DNA from: Achromobacter aegrifaciens
GTDB taxonomy: Bacteria; Pseudomonadota; Gammaproteobacteria; Burkholderiales; Burkholderiaceae_B
NCBI RefSeq assembly: GCF_902859735.1
Contig: NZ_CADIJY010000006.1
Span: 227,286-291,285 of the forward strand
Length of the DNA: 64,000 nucleotides
Reading direction: 5' to 3'
Positions 48,977-57,383 of the stretch are shown here, one piece after another (the stretch's first letter is position 1; the number at the start of each line of letters is the position of its first letter). The translations under genes and the position numbers were made by a program. The notes beneath the pieces were generated by a model. That model did not search any database and had not been told where the DNA came from. It saw only the letters and a program-made list of their open reading frames with translations.

Positions 48977-50065
48977 TCAGGTTTCCTGGTCGAAGTCGAT
49001 GACCAGGCGGTCGCTGACCGGAAAGCTCTGGCAGCTCAGGATGAATCCGCGCGCCACTTCGTAGTCTTCCAGGGCGAAGTTGGCGTCCATGTCCACCTCG
49101 CCTTCGATGACCTTGCAGCGGCAGGTGGAACACACCCCGCCCTTGCACGAATACGGCAGTTCGATACCTTGCGCCAGCGCCGAATCCAGCACGCTGTCTT
49201 TATTCTTTTCAATCACGAACATACGGCTGTGGCCGTCCTGCACCACGGTCACCTCGCACTGGCCCTTGCCGGGCGCCTGGCGGGCGTCCTGGCCGGTGCG
49301 CAATGCGCGCGGCCCCTTGGGCGCGCCGAAGAGTTCGAACTTGATGTTCGACTTCGGAATGCCGCGGGCCTGCAGCCGCTCGACCACGCTTTCGGTCATG
49401 GTCTGCGGACCACAGACAAAAGCGTAATCGATATCCTCGGGGCTCATCCAGGCCGACATCAGCTGGTCGACCTTGTCGCCGTCCAGGCGGCCGTTGAAGA
49501 GTTCGATGTCCTGGGTCTCGCGGCTCATGATGTAGACCAGCGAGAAACGCTCCATATAGAGGTTCTTCAGGTCCTCGATCTCTTCGCGGAACAGCACCGC
49601 GGACGAAGCGCGGTTGCCGAAGAACAGCGTGAACTTGCTGTCGGGCTCGGTCGACAGCGCGGTCTTGACCAGGGAGAACACCGGCGTGATGCCGCTGCCT
49701 ACGGCAAACGCCACATAGTGGCGCTTGTTCTCGGGGGAAAAATCGACGGTGAAGTTGCCGGCCGGCGCCATGACTTCCAGGGTCTGGCCGGGCTGCAGTT
49801 CATGGTTGGCCCAGCTGGAGAAAACGCCCTCGTCCACCTTCTTGATGGCCACGCGCAGCAGCTTGTCGTGGGGCGCGGAACAGATGGAATAGGAGCGGCG
49901 CTGCTCCTGGCCGTTGAGCTCGGTGCGCAGCGTCAGGTACTGGCCCGGCAGGAAGGCGAACTCTTGCGCCAGCGTCTCGGGCAGGTCGAAGGTCACGACC
50001 ACGGCGTCGCGCGTGTTGCGCGCCACCGAAGCCACCGTCAAGGAATGGAATTGGTTCTGGCTCAT
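48977..50065 (-). CDS. paaE: 1,2-phenylacetyl-CoA epoxidase, reductase subunit
   Basis: Reductase of 362 residues passing electrons from NADPH to the diiron epoxidase PaaAC. The FAD domain has RRSYSICSAP, and the NAD(P) domain has AVGSGITPVFSLVK and YAFVCGPQTM. A plant-type 2Fe-2S domain at the C-terminus has SCKGGVCSTCRCKV with its distal Cys in ILSCQSFP. It follows paaD by 13 bases. Confidence 0.96.
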   Translation of the reverse strand: MSQNQFHSLTVASVARNTRDAVVVTFDLPETLAQEFAFLPGQYLTLRTELNGQEQRRSYSICSAPHDKLLRVAIKKVDEGVFSSWANHELQPGQTLEVMAPAGNFTVDFSPENKRHYVAFAVGSGITPVFSLVKTALSTEPDSKFTLFFGNRASSAVLFREEIEDLKNLYMERFSLVYIMSRETQDIELFNGRLDGDKVDQLMSAWMSPEDIDYAFVCGPQTMTESVVERLQARGIPKSNIKFELFGAPKGPRALRTGQDARQAPGKGQCEVTVVQDGHSRMFVIEKNKDSVLDSALAQGIELPYSCKGGVCSTCRCKVIEGEVDMDANFALEDYEVARGFILSCQSFPVSDRLVIDFDQET

Positions 50066-50078
50066 TGCGAAACCGCTC

Positions 50079-50585
50079 TCAGTGAGTCTTGAAATAATCG
50101 AAGGGCTCGCGGCAAGACACGCAACGATACAGCGCCTTGCACGACGTAGACCCGAAGTTGCTGACCAGGCGCGTGTCTTTCGAGCCGCAGCGCGGGCAGG
50201 CGATGGCGGGGCCGACCGCGCGCCGGCTGATGCCCGAGATGTCGACGGCGCGTTCGGCGGGCGCGGCGATGCCGTAGCCCTTGAGCGCCTCGCGTCCCTT
50301 CTCGCTCATCCAGTCGGTGGTCCAGGCCGGCGCCAGGCGGGTTTCCACGCGGACCTCGGCGACGCCGTGGCGGGCCAGCGTCTGCTGGATATCCTGCGTG
50401 ATCTCGCGCATGGCCGGACAGCCGGAGTATGTGGGCGTGATGACCACGACACAGGCCTCGCCGTCCCAGGACACGTCCCGCACCACGCCCAGATCCACCA
50501 CGGACAGCACGGGGATCTCCGGGTCGGGGACCTCCTGCAGCCAGGCGTAGACCTGGTCGGCGGAAACGGGCGCCAGCGCGTTCAC
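50079..50585 (-). CDS. paaD: Phenylacetyl-CoA epoxidase assembly protein PaaD
   Basis: MIP18/SufT-type iron-sulfur assembly protein of 168 residues needed for the epoxidase. The N-terminal domain carries VPDPEIPVLSVVDLGVVRDV and TPTYSGCPAM. A C-terminal zinc-ribbon has two Cys pairs (CPRCGSKD and CVSCREPF). The start is GTG 50585, overlapping the paaC stop as GTGA. Confidence 0.95.
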   Translation of the reverse strand: MNALAPVSADQVYAWLQEVPDPEIPVLSVVDLGVVRDVSWDGEACVVVITPTYSGCPAMREITQDIQQTLARHGVAEVRVETRLAPAWTTDWMSEKGREALKGYGIAAPAERAVDISGISRRAVGPAIACPRCGSKDTRLVSNFGSTSCKALYRCVSCREPFDYFKTH

Positions 50586-51346
50586 CAGGTGGCTCCCGGG
50601 TAGGCGCGCGGCAGGAACTGCATTTCGGCGAGCACGTAGCCCAGTTCCTCGGTGTGCTTGCCCTGGCGTCCGCCACGGTATGCCAGATGGCTGGCGGCGG
50701 CTTCGTCGGGCACCGTCAGGGTGGCTTCTTCCAGGACTTCGCGCACATGGGCCAGCCAGGGCTGGCGCAGGGCCGACAGTTCACAGCCGATGCCGCGGGC
50801 GGCGACGTCCAGGTCGACGGCGTCGTCGGCGAACAACTCACCGGTGAAACGCCAGGCATCATCGATGGCGGCCTGCATCTTGGCATGGCTTTCCGCCGTG
50901 CCGTCGCCCAGGCGCACCACCATGTCCGACGAACGCCGCACGTGGTAGGTCACTTCCTTGATGGCCTTGGCCGCAATGCCGGCGACGCGTTCGTCGCTGG
51001 ACTTTTCCAGGCGCTGCAGCAGGAAATAGTGCCAGACGTCGAACAGGAACTGGCGCGCCATGGTGTCGGCGTAGTTGCCGTTGGGGCGTTCAACCAGCAA
51101 CGCGTTATGGAACTGGTGCGCATCGCGCAAATAGGCCAGTGCGTCTTCGTCGCGGCCGGCGCCTTCGACTTCGCCGGCCAGCGTCAGCCACATGCGGGCC
51201 TGGCCCAGCAGGTCGAGCGCGGTGTTGGTCAACGCCAGGTCTTCTTCCAGGATCGGGCCGTGGCCGGTCCAGGCGCCGAGCCGCTGCGACAGGATGAGCG
51301 AGGAATCGCCCAGGCGCAGCAGGTATTCAAACAGAGTCTTGTCCAT
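50582..51346 (-). CDS. paaC: 1,2-phenylacetyl-CoA epoxidase, structural subunit PaaC
   Basis: Ferritin-like all-helical subunit of 254 residues that pairs with PaaA but has lost the diiron ligands. LRLGDSSLILSQRLGAWTGHGPILEEDLAL and NGNYADTMARQFLFDVWHYFLLQ are typical of PaaC. It ends overlapping paaD and starts 15 bases after paaB. Confidence 0.95.
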   Translation of the reverse strand: MDKTLFEYLLRLGDSSLILSQRLGAWTGHGPILEEDLALTNTALDLLGQARMWLTLAGEVEGAGRDEDALAYLRDAHQFHNALLVERPNGNYADTMARQFLFDVWHYFLLQRLEKSSDERVAGIAAKAIKEVTYHVRRSSDMVVRLGDGTAESHAKMQAAIDDAWRFTGELFADDAVDLDVAARGIGCELSALRQPWLAHVREVLEEATLTVPDEAAASHLAYRGGRQGKHTEELGYVLAEMQFLPRAYPGATW

Positions 51347-51361
51347 GTCTCCCCCGCCGTC

Positions 51362-51646
51362 TTACATGTGCTTGATTTCTTCGGGCATCGGGAAGAACGT
51401 GGGATGCCGGTAGACCTTGCTGTTGGCCGGTTCGAACAGCGGATCCTTGTCGCCGGGGCTGCTGGCCGAAATATCGGAGGCGCGCACCACCCAGATGCTC
51501 AGGCCTTCGTTGCGGCGCGTGTAGACGTCGCGGGCGTGGTTGATCGCCATTTCGGCGTCGGGCGCGTGCAGGCTGCCGACGTGCTTGTGCGCCAGGCCGT
51601 GCTGGCTGCGGATGAACACTTCCCACAGGGGCCAGTCTTTGCTCAT
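51362..51646 (-). CDS. paaB: 1,2-phenylacetyl-CoA epoxidase subunit PaaB
   Basis: Small subunit of 94 residues bridging PaaAC dimers. WPLWEVFIRSQHGLAHKHVGSLHAPD is diagnostic. ATG 51646 has AAGGAC upstream. An 83-base spacer with a stem-loop separates it from paaA, unlike the tight spacing in the rest of the operon. Confidence 0.95.
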   Translation of the reverse strand: MSKDWPLWEVFIRSQHGLAHKHVGSLHAPDAEMAINHARDVYTRRNEGLSIWVVRASDISASSPGDKDPLFEPANSKVYRHPTFFPMPEEIKHM

Positions 51647-51713
51647 GATGGATGTCCTTGAATGCCGGGCGCGCGCGGCGCGCTCCGGTTTGCAATGGTG
51701 GTGAAGAAGAGTG

Positions 51714-51731
51714 GAGCCCGCTCGCGGGCTC
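51714..51731 (-). other. Stem-loop overlapping the paaA stop codon
   Basis: GAGCCCG (51714-51720) and CGGGCTC (51725-51731) pair perfectly around CTCG. The paaA TGA (51732-51730) enters the stem. There is no T run, so it looks like an intercistronic mRNA element and not a terminator. Confidence 0.5.
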
Positions 51732-52719
51732 AAGCTACCTTGCGCTCGGCCTGCTTGTCGGCGTAGGCGACTAGCGCATCGCGCACCCAGGCGCCGTCCT
51801 CGTGCGCCTTGACGCGCGCGGCCAAGCGTTCGCGGTTGCAGGGGCCGTTGCCCTTGAGCACCGCGTAGAACTCGGACCAGTCGATCTCGCCGAAGTCATA
51901 GTGGCCGCGTTCGGCGTTCCACTTGAGCTCGGGATCCGGCACCTTCAGGCCCAGGTATTCGGCCTGCGGCACGGTCTGGTCCACCATCTTCTGGCGCAGT
52001 TCGTCGTTGGAGAAGAGCTTGATCTTCCAGGCCATGGACTGGGCGCTGTTGGGCGAGTCGGCATCGGACGGGCCGAACATCATCAGCGCGGGCCACCACC
52101 AGCGGTTCAGCGAGTCCTGCACCATGGCCTTCTGCTCGGGCGTGCCGTGCAGGCACATCTGCATCAGCAGGTCGTAGCCCTGGCGCTGGTGGAAGGACTC
52201 TTCCTTACAGACGCGCACCATGGCCCGCGCATAGGGGCCGTAGGAACAGCGGCACAGCGGGATCTGGTTGATGATGGCCGAGCCGTCGACCAGCCAGCCG
52301 ATCATGCCGATGTCGGCCCAGCTGAGCGTGGGGTAATTGAAGATGCTGGAGTACTTGGCGCGGCCGGCATGCAGGTCGTCGATCAGGTCGTCGCGTGACA
52401 CGCCCAGGGTTTCCGCGGCGCTGTACAGGTAGAGTCCGTGGCCGGCTTCGTCCTGGACCTTGGCCAGCAGGATGGCCTTGCGCTTGAGCGAAGGCGCGCG
52501 GGTGATCCAGTTGCCTTCGGGCAGCATGCCGACGATTTCGGAGTGCGCGTGCTGGGAAATCTGGCGCACGAGCGTCTTGCGGTAGGCGTCCGGCATCCAG
52601 TCCTTGGCCTCGATGCGGACGCCGTCGTCGATCCGGCGCTGGAACGTCTGTTCCCGGCCTTCGAGCTGGTCCGCGGTCTTGACCTGCTTGACGCCGGTTT
52701 CGACGAGTTGAGCGTACAT
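51730..52719 (-). CDS. paaA: 1,2-phenylacetyl-CoA epoxidase, catalytic subunit
   Basis: Diiron oxygenase subunit of 329 residues that forms the ring epoxide on phenylacetyl-CoA. Metal-binding helices are seen in [17 protein letters not shown] and [13 protein letters not shown], the carboxylate and His ligands. [20 protein letters not shown] is an N-terminal hallmark. ATG 52719 has AAGGAG at ideal spacing. It is the first gene of the paa operon and lies behind a near-consensus promoter. Confidence 0.97.
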   Translation of the reverse strand: MYAQLVETGVKQVKTADQLEGREQTFQRRIDDGVRIEAKDWMPDAYRKTLVRQISQHAHSEIVGMLPEGNWITRAPSLKRKAILLAKVQDEAGHGLYLYSAAETLGVSRDDLIDDLHAGRAKYSSIFNYPTLSWADIGMIGWLVDGSAIINQIPLCRCSYGPYARAMVRVCKEESFHQRQGYDLLMQMCLHGTPEQKAMVQDSLNRWWWPALMMFGPSDADSPNSAQSMAWKIKLFSNDELRQKMVDQTVPQAEYLGLKVPDPELKWNAERGHYDFGEIDWSEFYAVLKGNGPCNRERLAARVKAHEDGAWVRDALVAYADKQAERKVA

Positions 52720-52790
52720 GTCTGTCTCCTTGAAGACGGTTTGCGAAAACGCAAAGCAAACGTTCCGCAGTGCCGTCATGTCATAGGCGG

Positions 52791-52819
52791 ATTATTTAAT
52801 ACAAAAAATTCATTGTCAA
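52791..52819 (-). promoter_or_regulatory. Promoter of the paaABCDE operon
   Basis: Read leftward, TTGACA (52819-52814), a 17-base spacer and AATAAT (52796-52791), about 72 bases before paaA. The -35 is perfect and the -10 differs by one base, so the promoter should be strong unless repressed. Confidence 0.8.
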
Positions 52820-52828
52820 ACTCAAATC

Positions 52829-52858
52829 TGTATCACATTGGATTTATGTATCATATTG
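52829..52858. promoter_or_regulatory. Direct-repeat operator between paaA and paaX
   Basis: TGTATCACATTG (52829-52840) and TGTATCATATTG (52847-52858) match at 11 of 12 bases, 18 bases apart. They lie directly upstream of the paaA -35 and 35 bases before paaX, so they are good candidates for PaaX or activator binding. Confidence 0.55.
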
Positions 52859-52892
52859 CGGATCCCGATATCGGCCACTCTGGCCCCCTCTA

Positions 52893-53822
52893 ATGGCAAA
52901 CCCTCAGTCGCCCCTGGACCGCTTTCTGTCACGCCTGATCAAGAACGATCCGCCGCGCGCGAAATCGCTCTGCGTCAGCCTGCTCGGGGACGCATTGGCG
53001 CCGCACGGCGGCGCCATCTGGCTGGGCGATCTGATCGAGCTGCTGGCCCCGCTGGGCATCAATGAACGGCTGCTGCGCACCAGCGTGTTCCGCCTGGTGG
53101 CCCAGAACTGGCTGCAATCCGAACGCCACGGACGGCGCAGCCTCTACCTGATCTCCGAGCAGGGCCTGCGCCACACCGCGCACGCCTCGCAGCGCATCTA
53201 TGTCGGTCCGCCCCTGGAATGGAACGGCGAATGGACGCTGGTCGCCCTGCCGCGCACCGGCAACGGACTGGCCGAGCGCGCCGAGTTGCGCCGGGAACTG
53301 GTCTGGGAAGGCTTCGGCATGATCGCGCCCGGGCTGTTCGCGCATCCGCACACCGAGGCAAGCGCCGCGCACGACATCCTGGAAAAGCTGGGCATCCCCG
53401 ACCGCGCGCTGGTACTGTCGGCGCGCGACCTGGCCGGCGCAGGCGGTCTGCCGATAGCCAGCCTGGCCTCGCAATGCTGGAACCTGGACGAGCTGGCCGA
53501 GCAGTACCGCCAGTTCGCGAAGAATTTCGGCCCGCTGGAAAAGCTGCTGGAAACCCCGCCCGCCCCCGCCGATGCGTTCATCGTGCGGGTCATGCTGCTG
53601 CACAGCTGGCGCCGGATCGTGCTGCACGATCCGCAACTGCCGGGCCCCATGCTCCCTGACGACTGGCCCGGCCATGCCGCCCGCGAGATCTGCGGCCGCA
53701 TCTACTGGCACGTGTTCGACGCGTCGGAAGCGCATCTGGATGCACTGGCCGGCCGCGACAACGAGCGCTACGCGCCGCTGGCGGCCGACATCGCCTCGCG
53801 CTTCGGCGGCAAGCCCGCCTAG
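52893..53822 (+). CDS. paaX: Phenylacetic acid operon repressor PaaX
   Basis: Winged-helix repressor of 309 residues released by phenylacetyl-CoA. The N-terminal DNA-binding part includes RAKSLCVSLLGDALAPHGG and INERLLRTSVFRLVAQNWLQSERHGRRSLYLIS. A central region with WNGEWTLVALP and a C-terminal helical domain complete it. It is divergent from paaA, its expected target, and converges with nnrE. Confidence 0.94.
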   Translation: MANPQSPLDRFLSRLIKNDPPRAKSLCVSLLGDALAPHGGAIWLGDLIELLAPLGINERLLRTSVFRLVAQNWLQSERHGRRSLYLISEQGLRHTAHASQRIYVGPPLEWNGEWTLVALPRTGNGLAERAELRRELVWEGFGMIAPGLFAHPHTEASAAHDILEKLGIPDRALVLSARDLAGAGGLPIASLASQCWNLDELAEQYRQFAKNFGPLEKLLETPPAPADAFIVRVMLLHSWRRIVLHDPQLPGPMLPDDWPGHAAREICGRIYWHVFDASEAHLDALAGRDNERYAPLAADIASRFGGKPA

Positions 53823-53850
53823 GCCAAGACGCCAAGACCTGCCTTTCGGA

Positions 53851-54477
53851 TCAGGCCGCCGGCTCGATGGTCACGCCCAGCGTGTCCACTTCCGACACGC
53901 CGCAGGCGTCGCGTCCCGGGCCTGGCCGTTCCAGCCCCCTGGCCCGGCCGATGAAAGACAGCGTCCAGCGCGCCCGGATGGGCCGCCCCAGGGCCTCGCC
54001 GCTGTCCGCGTCTATGCCGCTGGGCACGTCCAGCGCCAGTACCGGCACGCTCCAGGCGTTGACCGTGTCCACCAGCGCCTGCCAATCCGCGCCCAGCGGG
54101 CGATTCAAGCCGATGCCGAACAGGCCGTCTATGACCAATTCCGGCGCGAAGCCCGGTTCCAGTTCCGACCAGGTTTCACCACCCGCGGCCAGCCAGCCGG
54201 CATAGGCGCGGGCGGCATCCGGCGGCAGGCGCTGCGCCCCCGCCGGCAACAGCACCCGCACGTCATGTCCCATGGCGCGCAGGCCGGCCGCAGCTTCCAG
54301 CGCATCGCCGCCATTGTTCCCAGGCCCCGCCAGTGCCAGCACCCTCGCCCCCGGCCCGAGCCGCGCCGCCGCGTAACGGGCCGCAGCGGCCCCCGCCAGG
54401 GGCATCAAGTTTCTGCCGGCGGCCAAGGCCTGGCGTTCGGCGTCGCGGATCCGGGCGACCGAGTATGAAGATGGCAT
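53851..54477 (-). CDS. nnrE: NAD(P)H-hydrate epimerase (YjeF N-terminal domain)
   Basis: Repair epimerase of 208 residues acting on damaged NAD(P)H hydrate. YjeF-N motifs are [19 protein letters not shown] and [15 protein letters not shown]. The dehydratase/kinase domain (NnrD) that is fused in E. coli is not present here, so it must be encoded elsewhere or absent. The ATG is at 54477. The gene is divergent from the sigma-54-controlled AtuA operon. Confidence 0.9.
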   Translation of the reverse strand: MPSSYSVARIRDAERQALAAGRNLMPLAGAAAARYAAARLGPGARVLALAGPGNNGGDALEAAAGLRAMGHDVRVLLPAGAQRLPPDAARAYAGWLAAGGETWSELEPGFAPELVIDGLFGIGLNRPLGADWQALVDTVNAWSVPVLALDVPSGIDADSGEALGRPIRARWTLSFIGRARGLERPGPGRDACGVSEVDTLGVTIEPAA

Positions 54478-54489
54478 CGCTTTTTATGT

Positions 54490-54512
54490 GTGAAATTCAC
54501 GCATTGCGTGAA
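54490..54512 (+). promoter_or_regulatory. Palindromic upstream activator sites
   Basis: TTCACGCATTGCGTGAA (54496-54512) is a perfect 8-1-8 palindrome. An overlapping GTGAAATTCAC (54490-54500) shares its left arm, so three half-sites lie in a row. They stand 73-95 bases before the -24 element of the sigma-54 promoter, the usual place for enhancer-binding proteins. Confidence 0.6.
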
Positions 54513-54584
54513 AATTTACCGGCAAATTTAAAGAGATCGCGCCGACAAGCCCGCAAATTCGCGGGTTTTACGCTTCCCGCCAGT

Positions 54585-54599
54585 TGGCACGCATCTTGC
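54585..54599 (+). promoter_or_regulatory. Sigma-54 (RpoN) promoter of the AtuA operon
   Basis: TTGGCACGCATCTTGCG (54584-54600) contains TGGCAC and TTGC with correct -24/-12 spacing and matches the RpoN consensus at all key positions. Transcription would begin near 54611, some 47 bases before the AtuA-like ATG. Confidence 0.85.
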
Positions 54600-54657
54600 G
54601 TTGTAGTCATTGCCGGTACGAGCGAGACCGGACGACTCAACTGAAGAGACTACACCC

Positions 54658-56019
54658 ATGCGTTCCATGAGCATCATCTGCCCGAACGGGCACTTAGGAT
54701 TCGCCCCCTTGCGCACCGAGAGCTTCCAGCTCGGCGTCGCCGCCGGGCCGGACTGCATCGCCGCCGACTCGGGCAGCGACGACGTGGGTCCCGTGCCGCT
54801 GGGCTCCGACACCTCCACCAGCCCGCAAGCCTGGCAGCGCCACGACCTGGAACAGATGCTGCTGGCCGCGCGCAAGCTGGGCGTGCCCATGGTCATCGGC
54901 TCGGCCGGCGACACCGGCTCCAACAGCCGGGTCGACCTGTACGTGCGCCTGATCAAGGAGATCGCCGCCGAGCACAAGCTGGCGCCGTTCAAGGTCGGCT
55001 ACTTCTATTCCGAAGTCGACAAGGAACGCGTGCGCCGCGCGCTGCGCGCGGGCCAGCAGGTGGCCGGCCTGGACGGCTACGCTGACCTGACCGAAGCCGA
55101 GCTGGATGCCAGCGACCGCATCGTGGCGGTGGCCGGCGTGCATCCCTACATCAAGCTGCTGGAAGCTGGCGCGGACGTGATCATCGGCGGCCGCAGCTCG
55201 GATGCCGCCGTGTTCGCCGCCCCTGCCCTGCACCGGGGCTACGACGCCGACCGCGCCTATTACCTGGGCAAGGTGCTGGAGTGCGCTTCGTTCTGCGCCG
55301 AACCCTATGGCGGCAAGGAAACCGTGATGGGCGAGATCTCGGCGGAGGACGTGCGCGTCACGGCCATGCATCCCGACCAGCGCTGCACCATCGCGTCGGT
55401 CGCGGGCCACGCGATGTACGAGCGCTCCAATCCCTACGAAGAATTCTTCGCAGGCGGCCGGCTGGACATGGCCGATTGCCGCTACGAGCAGTTGAGCGAA
55501 AAGACCACCCGCATCACCGGCTCGCGCTTCGAACCCGCCGCCCAGGTGCGCGTAAAGCTGGAAGGCTCCGGCAAGGTCGGCGAGCGCTACATGGGACTTT
55601 GCGGCATACGCGATCCCTACACCATCGCCAACGTCGACCGCGTCATCGCCTGGGCGCGAGACAAGGTGCGCGAACGCTTCGGCGACTCGGGCTATGAGCT
55701 GCACTACAAGGTCTACGGGCGCGACGGCGTCATGGGCGACCTGGAGCCGCTGCGCGACCAGCCGGGCCATGAGCTGTGCGTCATGGTCCAGGGCGTGGCG
55801 CCGACCGCCGAAATGGCCGAGGAACTGACGCTTACGGGCCTGCGCCAGATGTTCTACGCCCGCCTGCCCGACGTGAAAGGCACGGCCGGTTCGGTGTCGT
55901 TCCCGCTGGACGAGGTGGTGCGCACCAGCGCCGCCTACCGCTGGACCCTGAACCACACGCTGCCGGTGGAAGACGCCGGCGAACTCTTCCCGACCCACCT
56001 CACCGAGGCTGGCGCCTGA
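54658..56019 (+). CDS. AtuA-like (DUF1446) protein
   Basis: Protein of 453 residues of the acyclic terpene utilisation AtuA/DUF1446 family. Seen motifs are IGSAGDTGSNSRVDLY, ADVIIGGRSSDAAVFAAPAL and GGKETVMGEI. AtuA is required for citronellol/geraniol growth in Pseudomonas, but its activity is not known, and many DUF1446 members lie in other carboxylate pathways. ATG 54658 is the natural start after the sigma-54 promoter. No other atu genes (AtuC/AtuF carboxylase) are nearby, so a terpene role is doubtful. It is followed 12 bases later by a DUF4387 gene. Confidence 0.85.
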   Translation: MRSMSIICPNGHLGFAPLRTESFQLGVAAGPDCIAADSGSDDVGPVPLGSDTSTSPQAWQRHDLEQMLLAARKLGVPMVIGSAGDTGSNSRVDLYVRLIKEIAAEHKLAPFKVGYFYSEVDKERVRRALRAGQQVAGLDGYADLTEAELDASDRIVAVAGVHPYIKLLEAGADVIIGGRSSDAAVFAAPALHRGYDADRAYYLGKVLECASFCAEPYGGKETVMGEISAEDVRVTAMHPDQRCTIASVAGHAMYERSNPYEEFFAGGRLDMADCRYEQLSEKTTRITGSRFEPAAQVRVKLEGSGKVGERYMGLCGIRDPYTIANVDRVIAWARDKVRERFGDSGYELHYKVYGRDGVMGDLEPLRDQPGHELCVMVQGVAPTAEMAEELTLTGLRQMFYARLPDVKGTAGSVSFPLDEVVRTSAAYRWTLNHTLPVEDAGELFPTHLTEAGA

Positions 56020-56031
56020 GCCGGCAAGACC

Positions 56032-56358
56032 ATGAGCACCCAGAAACTCAGCACCCTGGCCAAGACCATCCGCAGCAAGAACGCGGGCGTGAACAAGATC
56101 ACCTTCGACATCATCTTCCGCGAGCCGGCGACCTACGAGGCGGTCAAGCGCTCCGGCGCGCTGACGCGCGCCAGCATGGCGGCCCTGTACCGCATCGACG
56201 ACAGCCGCATATCGGACTTCGTGCATTACGATCCCGGCCTGGCCATCAAGTTCACGATCTACCGGCTGGCTCCCAGCGGGTCCGCGGGCGATGGCGACAT
56301 CTTCGGCGCGCAGCAATATGCGCCGCTGCTGGACGTCGCCGTCCCCATGCCGGACTGA
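56032..56358 (+). CDS. AtuA-related DUF4387 protein
   Basis: Protein of 108 residues starting MSTQKLSTLAKTIRSKNAGVNKITFDIIF, typical of DUF4387, which is found fused to or beside DUF1446 proteins. This association suggests a two-subunit enzyme. No catalytic residues are known to me. It is 12 bases downstream of the AtuA-like gene and 59 bases before the Bug gene. Confidence 0.85.
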   Translation: MSTQKLSTLAKTIRSKNAGVNKITFDIIFREPATYEAVKRSGALTRASMAALYRIDDSRISDFVHYDPGLAIKFTIYRLAPSGSAGDGDIFGAQQYAPLLDVAVPMPD

Positions 56359-56417
56359 ACGCCGCGGGCGCCGCACCCGGCGCCCGCTCCAACCTCCGCT
56401 CTCCTAGAGAATCGATC

Positions 56418-57380
56418 ATGAAAGCGCTAATGCAAACAACGTTGTTCCTGGCGGCATCCTTGCTGGCCGGCGCGGCAGCGGCCCAGACGGAAGTGCCCAA
56501 GCAGGTCAAGATCGTGGTGCCGTTCACCGCCGGCGCCAGCAATGACGCGATCGCCCGCGCGATCGCGCCGCAGCTTGCGGCCCGCTTCGGCAACACGGTG
56601 ATCGTGGAAAACCGCGGCGGCGCGGCCGGCGCGATCGGTTCCGAGTACGTGGCCCGCTCGGCCAAGGACGGCTCGGTGCTGCTCCTGACCTCGTCGACCT
56701 TCCTGACCACCGCCGCCACGCAGCCTCACCTGCCCTACGATCCGCTGAAGCAGTTCGCGCCGGTGGCGATGATAGGACAGGGGCCGCTGGTCATCGCCGC
56801 CTCGGCGCAGACGCCCTATACCTCGTTGAAGCAGCTGCTGGAAGCGGCGCGCAGCAAGCCGGGCGCCCTGAACTACGGCAGCGCCGGCGTCGGTTCGCTG
56901 GCGCATCTGGCCACCGTCATGCTGGACGACGCGGCCGGCACGGAGATGACTCACGTGCCCTACAAGGGCGCGGCCAACGCCGCCTCCGACCTGGCCGGCG
57001 GCCTGATCCATGTCATGCTGTCCAACTACAGCACGCTGGCCCCCGTGGTGCAGGGCAAGAAGGTCACGCTGCTGGCGACCACCGCGCAATCGCCCTCCGC
57101 GGCGTTCCCCGACCTGCCGCCGGCCGCGCAGGCGCTGCCGGGATATTCGGTGCAGATCTGGGTGGGTGTGTTCGCGCCGGCGGGCACGCCGCAGCCTTAT
57201 ATCGACAAGCTCAACGCCGCGCTCGTCGATATCTCGGCTTCGCCCGAAATGAAGGCATTGCTGGACCTGGACGGCACCGTGCCGTCGCGCATGGACAGCG
57301 CCGAATTCGGCACGCGCGTGCGCGAGGAACTGGCCCTGTGGCAAGGCATTGCGCGCAAGCACAACATCAGCGCGGAATAG
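56418..57380 (+). CDS. Bug-family substrate-binding protein
   Basis: Periplasmic tripartite tricarboxylate transporter binding protein of 320 residues. The signal peptide is MKALMQTTLFLAASLLAGAAAAQ. Family motifs include KIVVPFTAGASNDAIARAIA, VIVENRGGAAGAIGSEYVAR, LNYGSAGVGSLAHLATV and MTHVPYKGAANA. It is the third gene after the sigma-54 promoter, so it probably captures the substrate processed by the AtuA/DUF4387 pair. No TctAB membrane genes are adjacent. It converges with the activator gene three bases later. Confidence 0.92.
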   Translation: MKALMQTTLFLAASLLAGAAAAQTEVPKQVKIVVPFTAGASNDAIARAIAPQLAARFGNTVIVENRGGAAGAIGSEYVARSAKDGSVLLLTSSTFLTTAATQPHLPYDPLKQFAPVAMIGQGPLVIAASAQTPYTSLKQLLEAARSKPGALNYGSAGVGSLAHLATVMLDDAAGTEMTHVPYKGAANAASDLAGGLIHVMLSNYSTLAPVVQGKKVTLLATTAQSPSAAFPDLPPAAQALPGYSVQIWVGVFAPAGTPQPYIDKLNAALVDISASPEMKALLDLDGTVPSRMDSAEFGTRVREELALWQGIARKHNISAE

Positions 57381-57383
57381 GCC

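Noticed and set aside
47270-50092. A 940-codon open frame on the + strand opposite paaN and paaE
   Set aside because: It is an antisense shadow of two genes with strong motifs, with low-complexity His/Arg/Gly content and no ribosome site.
44563-52719. paa region as a recent horizontal acquisition
   Set aside because: Codon choice and GC look like the neighbours, no mobile genes flank it, and the regulator paaX is in its usual place.
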